64,000 nt of DNA, from positions 15,520,385 to 15,584,384 of the forward strand of contig CM067084.1 of the NCBI GenBank assembly GCA_034008185.1. The letters run 5' to 3'. A model generated the notes under the pieces. It did no database searches, had not been told where the DNA came from, and saw only the letters and a program-made list of their open reading frames with translations. Of the stretch, positions 10,831 to 23,400 are shown piece after piece. The position numbers were made by a program, and so were the translations under genes. Each line of letters opens with the position of its first letter. Within the stretch, counting starts at the first letter, position 1. The DNA comes from Gorsachius magnificus. Lineage: Eukaryota; Chordata; Aves; Pelecaniformes; Ardeidae.

Positions 10831-12700
10831 TAACGAACACCGGGATGCCTGACACCTAATCCACAACGGGGGGAGGGGGGAGTTGTGGTTTCGGTTTTTG
10901 TTTGGTTGGTTGTTTTTTTTTTTTTTCTTTTTCCCCCGACAGATTAGATTGTAAGATTATTTTTGAAATCCATCCACCCGCAGGAAAGAAGATGGAAAAG
11001 AAACTGGGATAGTAAAAGAAGGCTCAATTAAAAAGGGATTAAAAAAGCCATAGCCACCCGAATACTTTTAATACACTGCTGCTTCTGTATACCGCTCTTA
11101 AAGGTAGGAAGTGGCAAACGTTTTCATTACAATTGCATCGCTAAATTTTGCTTGGCATTGTAAACAGGCTTTACAAGACTTTGGTGCATGAAATGTGATG
11201 AGAAAGGAAGCTTTCCAAACTTCTAAGGCTTTTTTTTTTTTTTTAACTGTGGTTGTGCCACAGTACCAGTTACCTCTTAGTTTAAATGGACAAATTCAGA
11301 TGCAAGAAAGAGAGGCAAAGACAGAAGGAATGAAAAACCTGACTTTTACTTTCAGCCAACAGAGGTAAGACCAGGGAGGGCTGTGATATGAGCCGAGATC
11401 TGTATATAATAACTGAAGAAGCAGAAGTTACCAGCCAGACTGAGCAAGGAGAAAGTGCTCTAGCAGCTCTATACAAGCAATACCAAACACCCTTTTTCTA
11501 GTAGAAGCCCAGGTTTGCCAGAAAGGAGTTGTGTCTACTGGGGGGGGCAGCGGGGAGAGCAAATGCCCAGGCATCTCCGTAGACAAAGGGGAATAGAAAC
11601 TGAAAGAAGTGAAAGTAAAGCCCTAATGGCGTCTGTACCTCTGAGACACAGAGACCTGGTTAGGCAGCGTGGGGATGTTTGAGACAAGGAGCGTGAGGTA
11701 AAAATGCTAGTGAGGGGCTGGAGGGAGAGCTCAAACTTCCCAGCAGAAGACGGGAAAGGTCATCTATCAAGACTGAACTATAAACAGTTGCTGCCACTGA
11801 CTCAGCTACCATATTCCCTGAAGCAACTCAGACTAGCAGAGTCCTGCGTGTGAGAGGCGCTTCTCCTGTAGACACAAGTGATTTCACAAGGTGCTTCTAA
11901 GACTTACCAAACTAGTGTCCAGTTACAGATTTTCTTAGGAATATTCCATTTTTCATCACCCTATTTGTCACAGTTAGAGATAGAACTATCCTCTAACATG
12001 TTCACAAATCTGTCTTCTCTTGTATTTCAGCCTTTTGCCACTGTGATCCTGAAGGCCGTTTAGGGGAAGGGCAAATGCCTTTCATCACATCTGTTAAGAC
12101 TCAAGAATGCCTGTACACACAAGGACATCCAGTATGTGACAGAATATAAATGTAGTCCTGATAAGTGAATACACTGAGAAAATTGAAGTCATAGAGTTGT
12201 CAGTTTCCTAAAGGCCTGCTCTTTTTGCAACCAGCTCCTGAAGTCTACCAGGCAATGGTGATCCACAGATTTTTTTTTTTTTTCCTCCAAGTACTGCTAT
12301 ACAAGAAGCAATCTATTTCTGAAAAGGTGAAGTTCTCGCTGAAGAAATCTAGCCTGTACATGCACAGTTTCTAAGGCATAAAGAGAAATGTATCCACTGA
12401 AAGACATCTGAAACACCTCAACACAAAAATAAATGCTCCATCAAGATAAAATTTGGCTATTCTTATCTCATGAGTTATTACAGATGTTCTAATTACCAAG
12501 TAGCTTTATTAACACTTTCAACCAGCACTTCTACCACAAGCAGCAGTCCCAGCCACCAGTTCCCCTCCTCTGCACCAACCCCTATAGCCCACACAAGCGC
12601 TTCTGCTGCCCATACACTGAATCAGCTCAGGAAGCTGACTCAAGCTAAAAAAAAAAAAAAAAAAAAAATTTCAACAACAAAAAACCCCTTTATTTTTAAA
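10831..12700. other. Spacer between the two CpG islands
   Basis: About 1.9 kb of AT-rich sequence between the OTUD4 promoter and the second island. It contains T-rich runs (for example 10,911-10,926 and 11,230-11,244) and ends with a 22-base A run. No gene is supported; the open frames are short and unlike any family I know. Confidence 0.5.
12647..12668 (+). repeat. Poly(A) tract, 22 bases
   Basis: An uninterrupted run of A just before the second CpG island. It could be a microsatellite or the tail of an old retrocopy. No retrocopy body is recognised upstream. Confidence 0.9.
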
Positions 12701-12714
12701 CTAAGATTAGTTTT

Positions 12715-13807
12715 GTGATGCAGTTCACGGCCTGCCTGTGCCAGCAAAGGGGAGGGGGGGCAGCCGCTGCGGGCGGGGGCTGCCTTTGCTCATCAAACTG
12801 CAACCTTGGAGAGAGGAGACCAGTTTTCGCCCAGCCGCCCGCTCCGTTCTTTCCCGCTTCAGACAGCGCCGGTTCACCAGAAGCCTCCCCCCAGCCCGCC
12901 AAGTCTGGCTCGGGCGACTCGGCCCAGGCCGGGGACAGGCACCGGGGCAGAGGCGGCCCCTCGGCCTGCAGCCCGGCGGCCTCCCGGAGCAGGAGCGCGG
13001 ACCCACGGGGCCCCGCCTGCTCGGCGGCCCTCCCTGGGGGGGGGCCGGGCCCCCCCCCCCCCCCCCGGACGGCCGGGGGGCCCCCCCGGGGCACCCGGGG
13101 GCGGCGCGCGGCGCCGCCCCCTCCTCGCCTCGCCGCGGCCCCAGCGGCGGCGCAGGCACTTCAATCTCCCGCGGCGGCCGCTCTGCTCGCGTCGCTCCCC
13201 GATGATGCGGCCGCTGCCAGCCCCGTCCCGGTCTCGCCCTCCCGCCTCGCCGCCTCTCATCACTCTTCGCCGCACGCGCGAGCGAGCGCGCACGCCCGCA
13301 CCGCTCCCCCTCCGCCCGCTGTTGGTTTGTCCCACTGGCCACATCTGTGCGGGCTGCTGTGGCTCGTACCATTTACCGCGCAGGGGAAGAAGGAGGCAGC
13401 CGGGGAGAATGCCCAGGTGCTGGAGGAGGGAGCGGCGTTTCGCGCAGGGCTGTTCCTCTGGGTTGCGTCGCTCGGCGGCTTTAAGGAGCCGAGTGGTGCC
13501 GAGGCGAGCGGCAGTCGCCTCATGTCCCCACCCGCAAGCAGCACGCAGTGGTACAGCCCGGGGAACGTCTCCCCCCGCCCCTACCCAGCAGGTCCCAGTG
13601 GTCGGGTCCGCCGCTGCCACCAAGGGCGGGAGTGGGCATGGCGGCCTTCCCTCAGCCACTGCCTACGGGCACCCCTTTCTCCAGCAGCCTAGCCTAGCCT
13701 AGCCTAGTTGTAAGCCGCCCACCCCACCCCCCCACCCCCCCCCGGACTGTGGGGTGCAACGGGAAACGTTCTTAAGAGTTTTTCTGGCAGATAATTTATT
13801 TAATGAG
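12715..13807 (+). promoter_or_regulatory. Second CpG island; possible first exon of a plus-strand gene
   Basis: Extremely GC-rich, with many CpGs, a run of 17 C at 13,050-13,066 and long G runs nearby. It looks like a second promoter, 2.5 kb from that of OTUD4. At 13,805-13,807 there is a near-perfect splice donor (GAG then GTAAGG). The frame leading into this donor is open from 13,703 and matches the phase of the exon at 17,742, but it contains no ATG. A first exon ending here could therefore be untranslated, or part of a longer spliced leader. The plus strand is the likely direction because exon candidates follow at 17.7-25.7 kb. Long open frames here on both strands reflect base composition. 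Confidence 0.55.
13683..13707 (+). repeat. Pentanucleotide microsatellite (AGCCT)n
   Basis: Four tandem AGCCT units followed by a partial unit, inside the CpG island. The units contain TAG in several frames and so close the long GC-rich open frames here. The copy number is likely to vary between individuals. Confidence 0.9.
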
Positions 13808-16800
13808 GTAAGGGCCCGGAAGAACAGGTGTGGGGCAGGAGAGGGGGGAGCCGGCAGTCTCGTCGGGCGGCCTGGCTGCCAAAAGGAAAAATGGCTGAAC
13901 TGCGCCCTCGGTATGCGTGTGCAGCTGCGGTAACAGTGCATCGAAATGCTGTAACAGACGTGAAGAAATACGTAAAATGTCCGTAACTCAGCAGTGGGAA
14001 GGTTGTGAGAAGAGCGAGTCAGTAGCAAATTCAGATTTTTTTTTTTTTCCCAAATAAAATACTTATTCAGGCGAGGAACTCAAACACATGATCAAGCCAA
14101 AGTGTTTAGGGAGAGCTAATAATAAATAAATAAATGCTTCAAGCTAGCATAAATATTAATGGTGGTGATAAACACTGATACTTAAGCGGACACAGTAAAA
14201 AACCTGTGTTTTTAGGTTGCCTATTTGCTTTGTAGTCTACTATGAGATTTTTGACTTTGTTCAAAATCACCATTTTTGGTTGAAATAGAAGACAAGGTTA
14301 TATAAACCATTAAGCTTATCTGGTAAGGTGCAATTCGGTCTACCTTTTCTGCACATTTTAAATAGAAGTTAGCATGTGAGCAGTACTTTTGAAGACGGTA
14401 GGCTAAAAAACAATCCAGTGTAAGTTATTTATCTCTATCTGGTCTTAGGTTTCCAAAGTTACAGTACAGTACACATTTAAGCTGGTAGTGCCTCCACGTG
14501 CCTGCATTTGTGCCGGACAGTGAAGCACACTGAGGAAAAATGACCTGGCTGACAGCCAAGCATTCCCCTGCAATATTTTTCTGTGAGGTCAGGTCTTCAA
14601 ACCATTTCGTTGTGCACTTGCTGCGCAAACACTGGCACGAGAGAGGGAGAAGGCGGGAAAGAGAAAATAGGTGAAGAGATGACATGTTTTGGTTCTGGTG
14701 TAGTGCCAGGCTAGATCCTTGCCAAACTTCAACCTGAGAGATCAAAGATGTTAAAGTTGTCCCAAATGCCTTGTACCAAAGCTGAACAGCCTCTTCAAAG
14801 TTTTAGTTTAGTCCTTCCATGGTAAAATTCGTTCCCCATCAGATGTGTGCATTCTGATAAAGTCACAATTACTCAGTTTTGGAGTCTTGTGAATGTTTAC
14901 AATGTCTTATCCAGGTTGTGTTCATACTGACATCTACAAAACAGTTACACCCCTCATGCAGAAGCTTTAAAAAATACATATACAAAATAATGGAACAGTA
15001 AGAGATTCTGTTACCTGTTGAAAGGAAAAAATACACTTTTCCTGACATTAGATGTAGCATAAATAGTTCAGTCCACGTTTGATTGAGTCAGTAGGAAGAT
15101 GTCTATTGCCATTAGTGTGTTACGGGTCAGACTCAAATATAGAAGGATAAGAGTATATTCAGTGGAAACCATTTTATTTATGGATCTCTGTGTGTAGACA
15201 AACTTGGTTTTAATTCTGTTGATGAAGACTGGGCCTCGATTTCGTGTCCGTCCTGCAGAACAGCAGTGCAGTCATAGCAGAATATAGTAATGGTTGCATT
15301 ACTCCTGCATACTATTTATAGCTAACTGCATCTTCGTGCTCTATGCACAAGTCAAAGCTCATACACTCCCGGTATTATATACCTTCATTACACCTCAAGG
15401 AACTACAGAAATGCAGTCTACTTGAGTTTGAAATTATTATTTTTCAAAAATGTAGTAATTGTGTAACATTTTGCCTTCTGGTGAGTTTTGGTCAAGGCTA
15501 GAACATCAGCCTGATATTTTAACTGCTTTCCTTCCATGCAGATTTAATACCACATCAGATTTGAGGTGCTTAACATTCAAGTGGGCAGTACCTAAAAAAT
15601 GATGGCACAGTCAGCAGCTTAATATCTCAGCACAATAGAACAAGCAACAGAAGAGTTGATTTGAGTTTGTGGAATGAATTCTTGTGACAGCAGCTAACAA
15701 ACACTGTACCACATAGAATGAAAAAGACAGGATAAAAGGGCTGCATGTGTCGTGACAGTCACATTCCTTAATTCTCTACCAGAAGTATTTTTGATGCTGC
15801 TGTAGGAGTTTTGTTCTGAGATTCTGTCCAGAATAACCCACTGCAGTCTCTGATTTGGGGAAGAAAACTTGTCTTGGTTGGATTTTTTTAGACAAATGGT
15901 TACCATTCAGTATAACAGAAATTATATAAAGCACATTGTGGTAAAAGCTGATCCTTCTACCCTTGAGGAACACTTCTTCGTAAAATGTCTTGAAGATGTT
16001 GGTTTGAAGTCATAGGTTCCTGGCAGGACCGGTGGACTTGTGGAGGGAGGAGCCCAGGCTGGAGCAGGTTTGCTGGCAGGGCTGGTGACCCCACAGGGGA
16101 CCCACACTGGAGCCATCTGTTCCTGAGGGACTGCACCCCAGGGAACGGATGGACCCACGCTGGAGCAGTTTATGAAGAACTGCAGCCCATGGGAAGGACT
16201 CTCATTGGAGAAGTTCATGGAAGACTGTCTGCCACGGGAGGGACCCCACGCTGGAGCAGGGGAAGAGTGTGAGGAGTCCTCCCCCTGAGGAGGAAGGAGC
16301 GGCAGAGACAGAATGTGATGAACTGACCCCAAACCCCATTTCCCATCCCCCTGCACCACTGGCAAGGAGGAGGGAGAGAAATCAGGAGTGAAGTTTAGCC
16401 TGGGAAGAAAGGAGGGGTGGAGGGAACATGTTTTAAGATTTAGTTTTTATTTTCTCATTATCCTACTCTTATTTTGTTAATAAATCAAACTAATTTCCCC
16501 AAGTTGAGTCTGTTTTGCCCGCAACAGTAATTCTCCCTGTCCTTATCTCAAACCACGAGCCTTTTGTTATATTCTCTCTCCCTGTCCAGCTGAGGAGGGG
16601 AGTGACAGCGGCTTTGGTGGGCACCTGGTGTCCAGGTTTTTACTGACATTGACATCAGTCCATGGTATGGGTTAGGAAGTGCAGGGACATAACCCTGTTT
16701 ACAGAAGTACATGTGTGACTGCAGCTAGAAAAAGTCAGGAGTCTGGCAGCAGTGTTTTGTTTCAAATGCAGAAAAAAAATACTTTCTGTAGCTCAGAATA

Positions 16801-17741
16801 AGTAAACAGTAGCATATATTAGAGGAGTATTTTACATCAGCCGTCATGAAAATGAATCAAATCAGTGAACAGGAAACTTTGATTTAAATTATTGCTTTTA
16901 ATCTTGAATTACCGTTGTATTTTTTCTTAAAGACTGATTTTTCACTGATTGGTAACCATGAAAATGTGCTGATTATGATCTTTATGCATAATTTAGCATT
17001 TCTTTTTGCTAACAAAGAGGGCACGCTCTACATCTGAGACATTTCAGACTTTAACATAACATTTATATGGATTCTTAATTTTTATGTACATTTTACTATT
17101 TTAGAAGATGAAGACTGTTTCATTTCTTTTTTTACTAGATAATTGTTATGCTTTTGTTTGTGATTCATATCAAACTCCTAGTGGATAAATATGGGAATTG
17201 AAAGAAAATCATGAGAAAAAAACTTTGTAGTTGCTTTTAGTTAAATAAGATTACTATAAATGTATTTGAACCTTCTTCTTAAGAAGATTATCTGAGGATG
17301 TTTTGCATTGAAAAAGGTTTTATTAAAAAAATGGAAGTATACTGGTAGGAAGAGAATTTAATTGGTTTGATCACTCAGTCTTTCAAGTGTGTAGATCTAG
17401 TAGAAATCATCCTGTCCTTTCCATCTGTTTTTTATTTATGGATAGAAATAATGAAAAAAAAATAGCAGGGATAACTCATTTAAGTCAGCTACCTGAATAA
17501 ACAGAAATGAAGAAAATACTGCCACTTTGCTTGCAGAAAAAGATGCTTGTCAAAAACTGGTTTAACACTTCAGGAAACTGAGATTCATTGTTCAGCAGCT
17601 TGACTTTTCTTATAGCTTGGACAGAAAGTCCATACTGCTTAATAACACTACTTTTGTAGTATTTCTTTTGTAAAGCAAACATATTTAAAATTAAATTTTA
17701 AATTAACCAACCTGATGGATTTTATTATTATTTTATTTTAG
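13808..17741 (+). other. Presumed first intron of the plus-strand gene
   Basis: AT-rich sequence with the LTR in the middle. I searched it for an ATG-bearing exon in the right phase for the 17,742 exon and found none I could support. A good donor-like site (CTG then GTGAGTTTTG) occurs near 15,479 but no coding exon precedes it. Confidence 0.4.
16014..16636 (+). mobile_element. Avian endogenous-retrovirus LTR, solo, 3' end truncated
   Basis: I recognise this as an LTR that recurs in bird genomes and transcripts. Its features: repeated GGAGCAGTT-like units about 45-50 bp apart at 16,050-16,260, then the AGGAGGGAGAGAAATCAGG block, a polyadenylation signal AATAAA at 16,479-16,484, the segment CCTTATCTCAAACCACGAGC, and AGCTGAGGAGGGGAGTGACA. 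The usual 3' end after GGTGTCCAG is missing, so the copy is truncated there; the 5' edge is approximate. Sense is plus, judged by the poly(A) signal. It lies in the presumed first intron of the plus-strand gene, where it could act as an alternative polyadenylation site or promoter (inference). Confidence 0.8.
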
Positions 17742-17825
17742 AGTCCTGTAGAAGTTACCAGGGAAGAACAGCTTTTTAACATTACACTTAAATCGAGCAC
17801 AAAGTCAGAATCTTCTAGAAACCAG
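17742..17825 (+). CDS. Unrecognised plus-strand gene, coding exon A
   Basis: 84 nt, 28 open codons, phase 0 at both ends. It is bounded by a TTTATTTTAG acceptor and a CAG-GTACAT donor. It encodes SPVEVTREEQLFNIT..., ending SSRNQ, hydrophilic and rich in Ser and charged residues. It contains no Met, so translation must start in an exon upstream that I did not find. It is the first of four exon candidates whose phases fit each other. The family is not recognised. Confidence 0.5.
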
Positions 17826-18167
17826 GTACATTTCTTCATGTTTAAGAAGGCTGTACATGATTGGAGGAGCCTGTCTTTTAGCAAACGTAGAAAAATATCA
17901 TTCAAATACACAAATCTGTAATATTGCTGCAGAATATTCATTCTTCGACTTCTGATGTGTTTTGAAATGAACAGCAGTTCATACGACTGTTAGCTTTGCT
18001 TATAGTAAGTGCAAGTGCAATGAAATAATATTCATAAATAAAACCAGGATAAATCATGTTATTAATAAAGCTCTAGTGATAAATAAAAAAATAATATACA
18101 AAGAGATGGACTTTGTATGAGACAATCTTGCCAAGTTGTAAAACTACTTTTTTTTTTTCCATTCTAG

Positions 18168-18206
18168 CTAAAGCCTTCTGGTGCCTATGCTGTTCTCAGC
18201 AGCAGA
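18168..18206 (+). CDS. Unrecognised plus-strand gene, coding exon B
   Basis: 39 nt, 13 codons (LKPSGAYAVLSSR), phase 0 at both ends. The acceptor is very strong: a long T run, then CCATTCTAG. The donor is AGA-GTAAGT, nearly consensus. It lies 342 bp after exon A. Such a short exon is supported mainly by the quality of both splice sites and by the phase agreement with its neighbours. Confidence 0.5.
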
Positions 18207-20350
18207 GTAAGTGAAAATTTGCAGTAGTTAGATGCAGTGATTTTCCTTATGGTTAGAAGGCTAGTGGCCATATACTGTAGTTCAGCTTATTAGCCTTTAG
18301 ATGGCATTAGCTCCTTGAACATTTTAGGTTTTAATTTTTCTGACATGTTCAAGTGTGAGATGAGAGAACACAGCATAACTTCTGAACTGATGTTTTGTTA
18401 GGGGAACACAGTCAGTACACTCAATGCATGCTGCCTCCCACCCACCCCCACCCCCCCCCCAAAAAAAAAAGAAAAAAAACATAGAAAGAGATTTTTGACT
18501 GAAAACATGAAGGATGCATCCCAGCTCCAGAGCACAAGGCTGAGAAATGTCTAATTCTGGGCTCAGTGTCTGTCCCCAGGCATTGCACTGCAACAACTCT
18601 GAGGTGTAAATAAAGCAGCAGGGGATTGTCAGGTTGTTTTCCCATCTATTCTGCCTCTGCCAGCTGTATATAGGCACAGAAATACACTGTTTTGTTGGCT
18701 TGATGCCATGAGAGGCTCTTTGCATGCTGAAGCCACGTTAGTGGCTCCCTCTGCTGTGGCTAGGTCCAGTTTGATTTAAACCGTGTATGCTTCTACCGCA
18801 GAATATTTTCAACATTATGCCAAATTAACTGAATGATGCATTAACTGAAAAGGGAAAGAATTGAGTAAGGCTGCCATAGTTAGCAATGTGTGGTTCCTCC
18901 TTAACTGTGACCTTTTAAGCCTTTTTTCATCTCAGTCTCAAAGCACAGAACTTCTTTAACAAGTGCTGCTAGATTAATTTTGTAGATGAGGAAATGGGAA
19001 CATCAAAATTTGACGATACGCACATGATCATCCAGGAAGCATCTGACATACCTGGAAATGGAACCTGGGTGGGTTCCTGATCTCTGTTCTTGCGCCTTAA
19101 CTGCCAGATTAATTTTCCATTTGCTGTACGTCTTTATATGGTAATAGTGTTGCTGTTTTCCACGAGGTAGTCTGAGCTAGTATCCAGATTAGAACAATGG
19201 CCACAACTGTTTTCTCTTTGATAGAGTACCATAAAAATGCACCGTGCTTCACAGTAAGCACATGTGTCAACAAAGAAGGCAAAGTACTGAATGCTGCCAA
19301 TGCCTGCTTCCTTGACTCAAAAGTGTCTTCTTTTGTGTACATGAAGTTTAGACTCCACAGGATGTTACTCCATGGAATTCCGCTGTTTTTAATGAAGTCA
19401 GTGAGGTTGTAGCTATATAAGTGAAGTCTGAATTTTGCCTTCTAGTTTCAAAGTGAGCATTTAATAATCAAGTAGACATCAGAGGGTATTTTGTGCTGGC
19501 TTTTAGCTCAATGATACACAACAGTTGACTAGGCTTTCATTGCAGCTGCAACTCAGTTTGACTTAGTAAGGTTGCTAAAGGAATGTCTTGTTCTTATGAC
19601 ATATTAGTCTTGCTCTTTTTTGCAATTAATTTACTTTGGAGAACTGAGCCAGACTTAAGCATCTGTCTCTCAATGAAGGTTTTTTGGGAAGGGGGGTGTT
19701 TCCATCCAGTATTACACATGGTTTCACTGAAGAACGTAACAGTTTAGTGATTAGCTCAAGGTAATTCAGTGAATGGCTCAGCCTTCCTAAAATGTTAAAC
19801 TCTTCTGGCTCCTTGTCTTTTAAAACTAATCTAGCCTCTAAGTCATACTGGCTCCCAAATGAAATGAAACTTTGAAAACTGGAAGTCACTTTTCATACTG
19901 TCTAATTGCCCATCTTATGTGGGAAAATGTCTGTAAAAATCCTGCCTGGGAATCCAACCGATTTTTTTTTAAATAATGTTAAACAAAGATTTTTGCATCA
20001 AATAGTTTATTATCAGTTGCCATTAATTCACAGGAAGTATACACATGTAAAGTTGAGCACATGTTTTACTGGAATGAAGAAAGAGTGTGAAGCACCTGTG
20101 AGGTGAGGTTGTATGTGATCTGCCCAGCAGAAACTAGATGTTGTTTAAGAAAAAGAAGACAGTTTCTGCTATAGCCAGTATAAAAAGAAAGGGAAAAAAT
20201 TGCCTCAGAAAAGCTCAGAAAAGCATCTTTTCTTGTATAGTGATTTTTACAAGACAAGCATTTCCAGTTATTCAAAATTTTTCTTTCCAAGTATCATTCC
20301 AAGGGTTTCTTCTCTGTACCCTCCTCCCTTTCCCATTCTTTTTGTTCCAG
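18207..20350 (+). other. Intron between exons B and C
   Basis: AT-rich. It contains a run of C followed by A at about 18,436-18,480. Open frames on the minus strand in this part are low-complexity and not supported. Confidence 0.4.
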
Positions 20351-20468
20351 CCTAGACAGTATTATGATGACCATGACAATTTGATGCGTGTGAGGAGAAT
20401 CTGTCATTCGACTGACATAGTGGTAAAAAATGGCCATACTTTAAGGCACAGGTGTGATCTGAGGAAAG
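20351..20468 (+). CDS. Unrecognised plus-strand gene, coding exon C
   Basis: 118 nt: 39 codons plus one base, phase 0 to 1. The acceptor is a long pyrimidine tract ending TTGTTCCAG; the donor is AAAG-GTTTGT. The product begins PRQYYDDHDNLMRVRR and ends RHRCDLRK, a basic segment rich in His, Arg and Asp with two Cys. There is no transmembrane segment or signal peptide. The composition resembles a small cytosolic or structural protein, but I do not recognise the family. It contains the only Met before exon D, so a downstream start at DNLM is possible. Confidence 0.6.
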
Positions 20469-23400
20469 GTTTGTTTGTCGAGTACCTTATCTTTATTTGT
20501 TACTGTGTCATCTGGTTTAATAATTAAAAAAAAACCTCCTTGGCTTTTGTTTTCCATTTCCCTGTCCAATTTCCCTGTCCATCCCTGTTTCAATTGTGAA
20601 AACAATTTGTGAAAAGAAAGGGAGTCAGAATATGGAGAAAGTTGAATAGAAAAGGAATGCTAAAAGGGTTTTTTTACTTATTCATGGGGTGGGGGGTTGC
20701 TTTTGGGAGAGGGAGGTGGCTTCTAATAGCAAAACATTACTTAAAGCCAAATCAGTAAATGCTACTATATAAATTGTGCATATAAATTAATGTAAGACAA
20801 AAATTGTTATCTGAAGATACACGCCTTATTAAACTTGCATCTTTGTGTCTTTTAAAAAAATACAATTTTATTTTGCATGTCAACTTTATGAACAATGTGC
20901 ATCTTTCAGTTCCGTGGCTTACAGTTACCTACTGATGTAAAGGTATTTTACCAACATTAAATCCCAATTTCATGTTTCTTTTAACATTCTTAAAATACAA
21001 ACTATTTTATGTAAATACCTTTCTAAAAAAATCCTTCCTGATTTACTAATAAGGTGAAGCTAAAGATACATACACCTAGCTGAAGAATAATCTGAGCCAA
21101 ATTCTAAAAGTTAAAAATACTTCCAAGCTGAGAGAAATCAATGTTTGAATATTTAGGTTTTACACATCTTCAGAAGTGGATTGAAATAGCTGTGGCATAA
21201 CCAGCTATTCAAGGATAACAGCTCTTGCTTGGGTAGGCTCTTCTAGAACAAAAAATGGTTTTATTCCAAAATAATCAATCTTTTTACAAAGTGGAATTAT
21301 TTTTCCATAATTGGCTTATTGTATGCTGAAATAAAATACTCGCCTGAGAAGAGTTGGTTCAACCAAATAACCACTTTGTAACAAATATTTTGGTTAGTTT
21401 CTCTGGGGTAGCTAGAGTACAATGTTGGCATCCTGAGATTTTCAAACAAGGGGAGATTCAGTAAGTTTTGACTGAAACAAGTACCTAGTATCACCCCTAA
21501 CTTGTCAAGACATACAGTATGACATTTCGGAAGAACAGTATTTGGAGATCTTGCTCTAAACCAAAATGTTGTGTTGCAGGTGGAGATTGCTTGATTTCTT
21601 GCTGTTTAAGTAACATTCACATTCGGTTCTCTTCATATTGTCAAACTTACTCTGGCAACAAACTCAGCTGAAGTGTTTGCCTGGCATTGTTCAGCTCTGC
21701 TCTGAGTTTAGGCCACCAGAATTATTAAAATTTCCAAAGGGGTTTCCATTGGTTGTTACGGATTCAGGGCTCTTCCTGCTGTAATAGCAGACCATCGTCT
21801 CGTCCAACTATTAGTCCAATGATCAGGCAGCAGAGTGGTGACTGAGTGAGACAGATAGCGTCTTCTCCTACTAGATTAATCACATAATTGTCTGTCAAAT
21901 TACTCAACTTTCTTCCATTGGCACAAGAACTGAGACTGTCTCTATTCTTGCCAAAGAGTATTCCCCTATCTTTGGCTATATTTTAAGCTTTTCCAACTTG
22001 TGCAGGCTATCTCTGCCTATTATTTTTCTGACATCATACATTTTGCTGTCAGTAATCCAGCAACACACAAATAATTTGTTTTTTATGTCTGTAATTTATG
22101 CTTCAGAGTTGAGTAAATTGCTGCACTTCAGACCCAATCCAAAGTCTAATGAAGTCATTGGAAACATTCCAGTTGACTTCACTAGGCTTTACATCAGGCC
22201 CATAAGTAGTACTTGCCTGCCACTGAGTCAGAACTTATAAAAGACAAACAAAGCAGAACATTTTTTACCATTCTTAGCCAGTCATGGTAAGGAAAAATAG
22301 CAAACAAGAATCAGAATACAGTTTAAATTACAACTGTATCAGCTGCTAGTCCTAAAGAGTGCTTCATTCAAAGACACAGTTTGACAGTAAAAAAACTACT
22401 TAAGCATTACTGCGTTAAAAGATTTGAGAAGAGTTTTCCTTTATTTATTTCTGATTTTTTTCTTATATTTTAATTGGCTATTTATTGGATTCTACATCAT
22501 GCTAACATGAGTAAAGCTCTTGTGATTGCTAAATGTTACTTTTATTTCCGAAGTCTCACTTTTTACATGGTATAGGGAGCAAAGTGCTGCAGGTAACACC
22601 AAATATGTGAATCACTTGATGAAAAAGAAAAGTTAAAAATAGAAGAAAAATAAACAGTATTTATTTCCTCTTCTACAGAATCCAGGTAGCACTGTGAGAA
22701 AAGGGGACTCTTTCTCCTCTTAGTAATGCTAAAAATTACATAAGCTGTTAAACTTTCCTTGAAGGAACTGAACTTGAAATGTTTAAAAGAAAAAAAACAC
22801 CACACTATGACTTTTCCCCAGGGGTGCAACAGCCTTCATAAGGTAAACAAGCTGTAGCATTGTGCTATGAGTGCAGGTGGCTAATTAGTGCTCATCACTA
22901 TCTTTAATCCCAGGGGAAGAGAGAAAGCCTTTTAAATCTCTCTATCAAAAATGGAGGTAGTCAAGCTGCAAAGGAAGCCGTGACAAGCTGACTATATAGA
23001 AGCTGTGTGAACAGTTAATTCAATTAGATCTTTAATGCAAGTATATTTGGTATACTGTTGCATTTGCATATCCTTCAGCTAGGGCTTAAGTTAACATTTT
23101 TAGTACCTGTATTGAAATTAAATTTGTAAAATACATACCTTCAGCATCTAGAAGACAGCAGATTAAAGTACCATTCATTTACTAAATCAAAAAGATTAAC
23201 TGAGTTTTACAGTGCCGGAGAAGAATCTGAAGATTTGTATTCTCACAATTCTAAACAGGCCATATAAGATCAGATTCACAGATTAAATTAGCTACCTAAT
23301 TTCTTTTTGGCTATAATGCTATTAAGGATCTGGTCCCTGTTTTTGCAGATCTTGGTTCTATGGATGTTTCTCTCAATAGCATGTCTTCAAAAATAGAAAA

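Noticed and set aside
12715..13702. Long GC-rich open frames (up to 325 codons) on both strands of the second CpG island
   Set aside because: They overlap in several frames, consist of Pro, Arg, Gly and Ala runs set by base composition, and show no domain.
18324..18725. 133-codon minus-strand frame
   Set aside because: Crosses a C/A homopolymer run that gives Phe and Gly runs; no recognisable domain.
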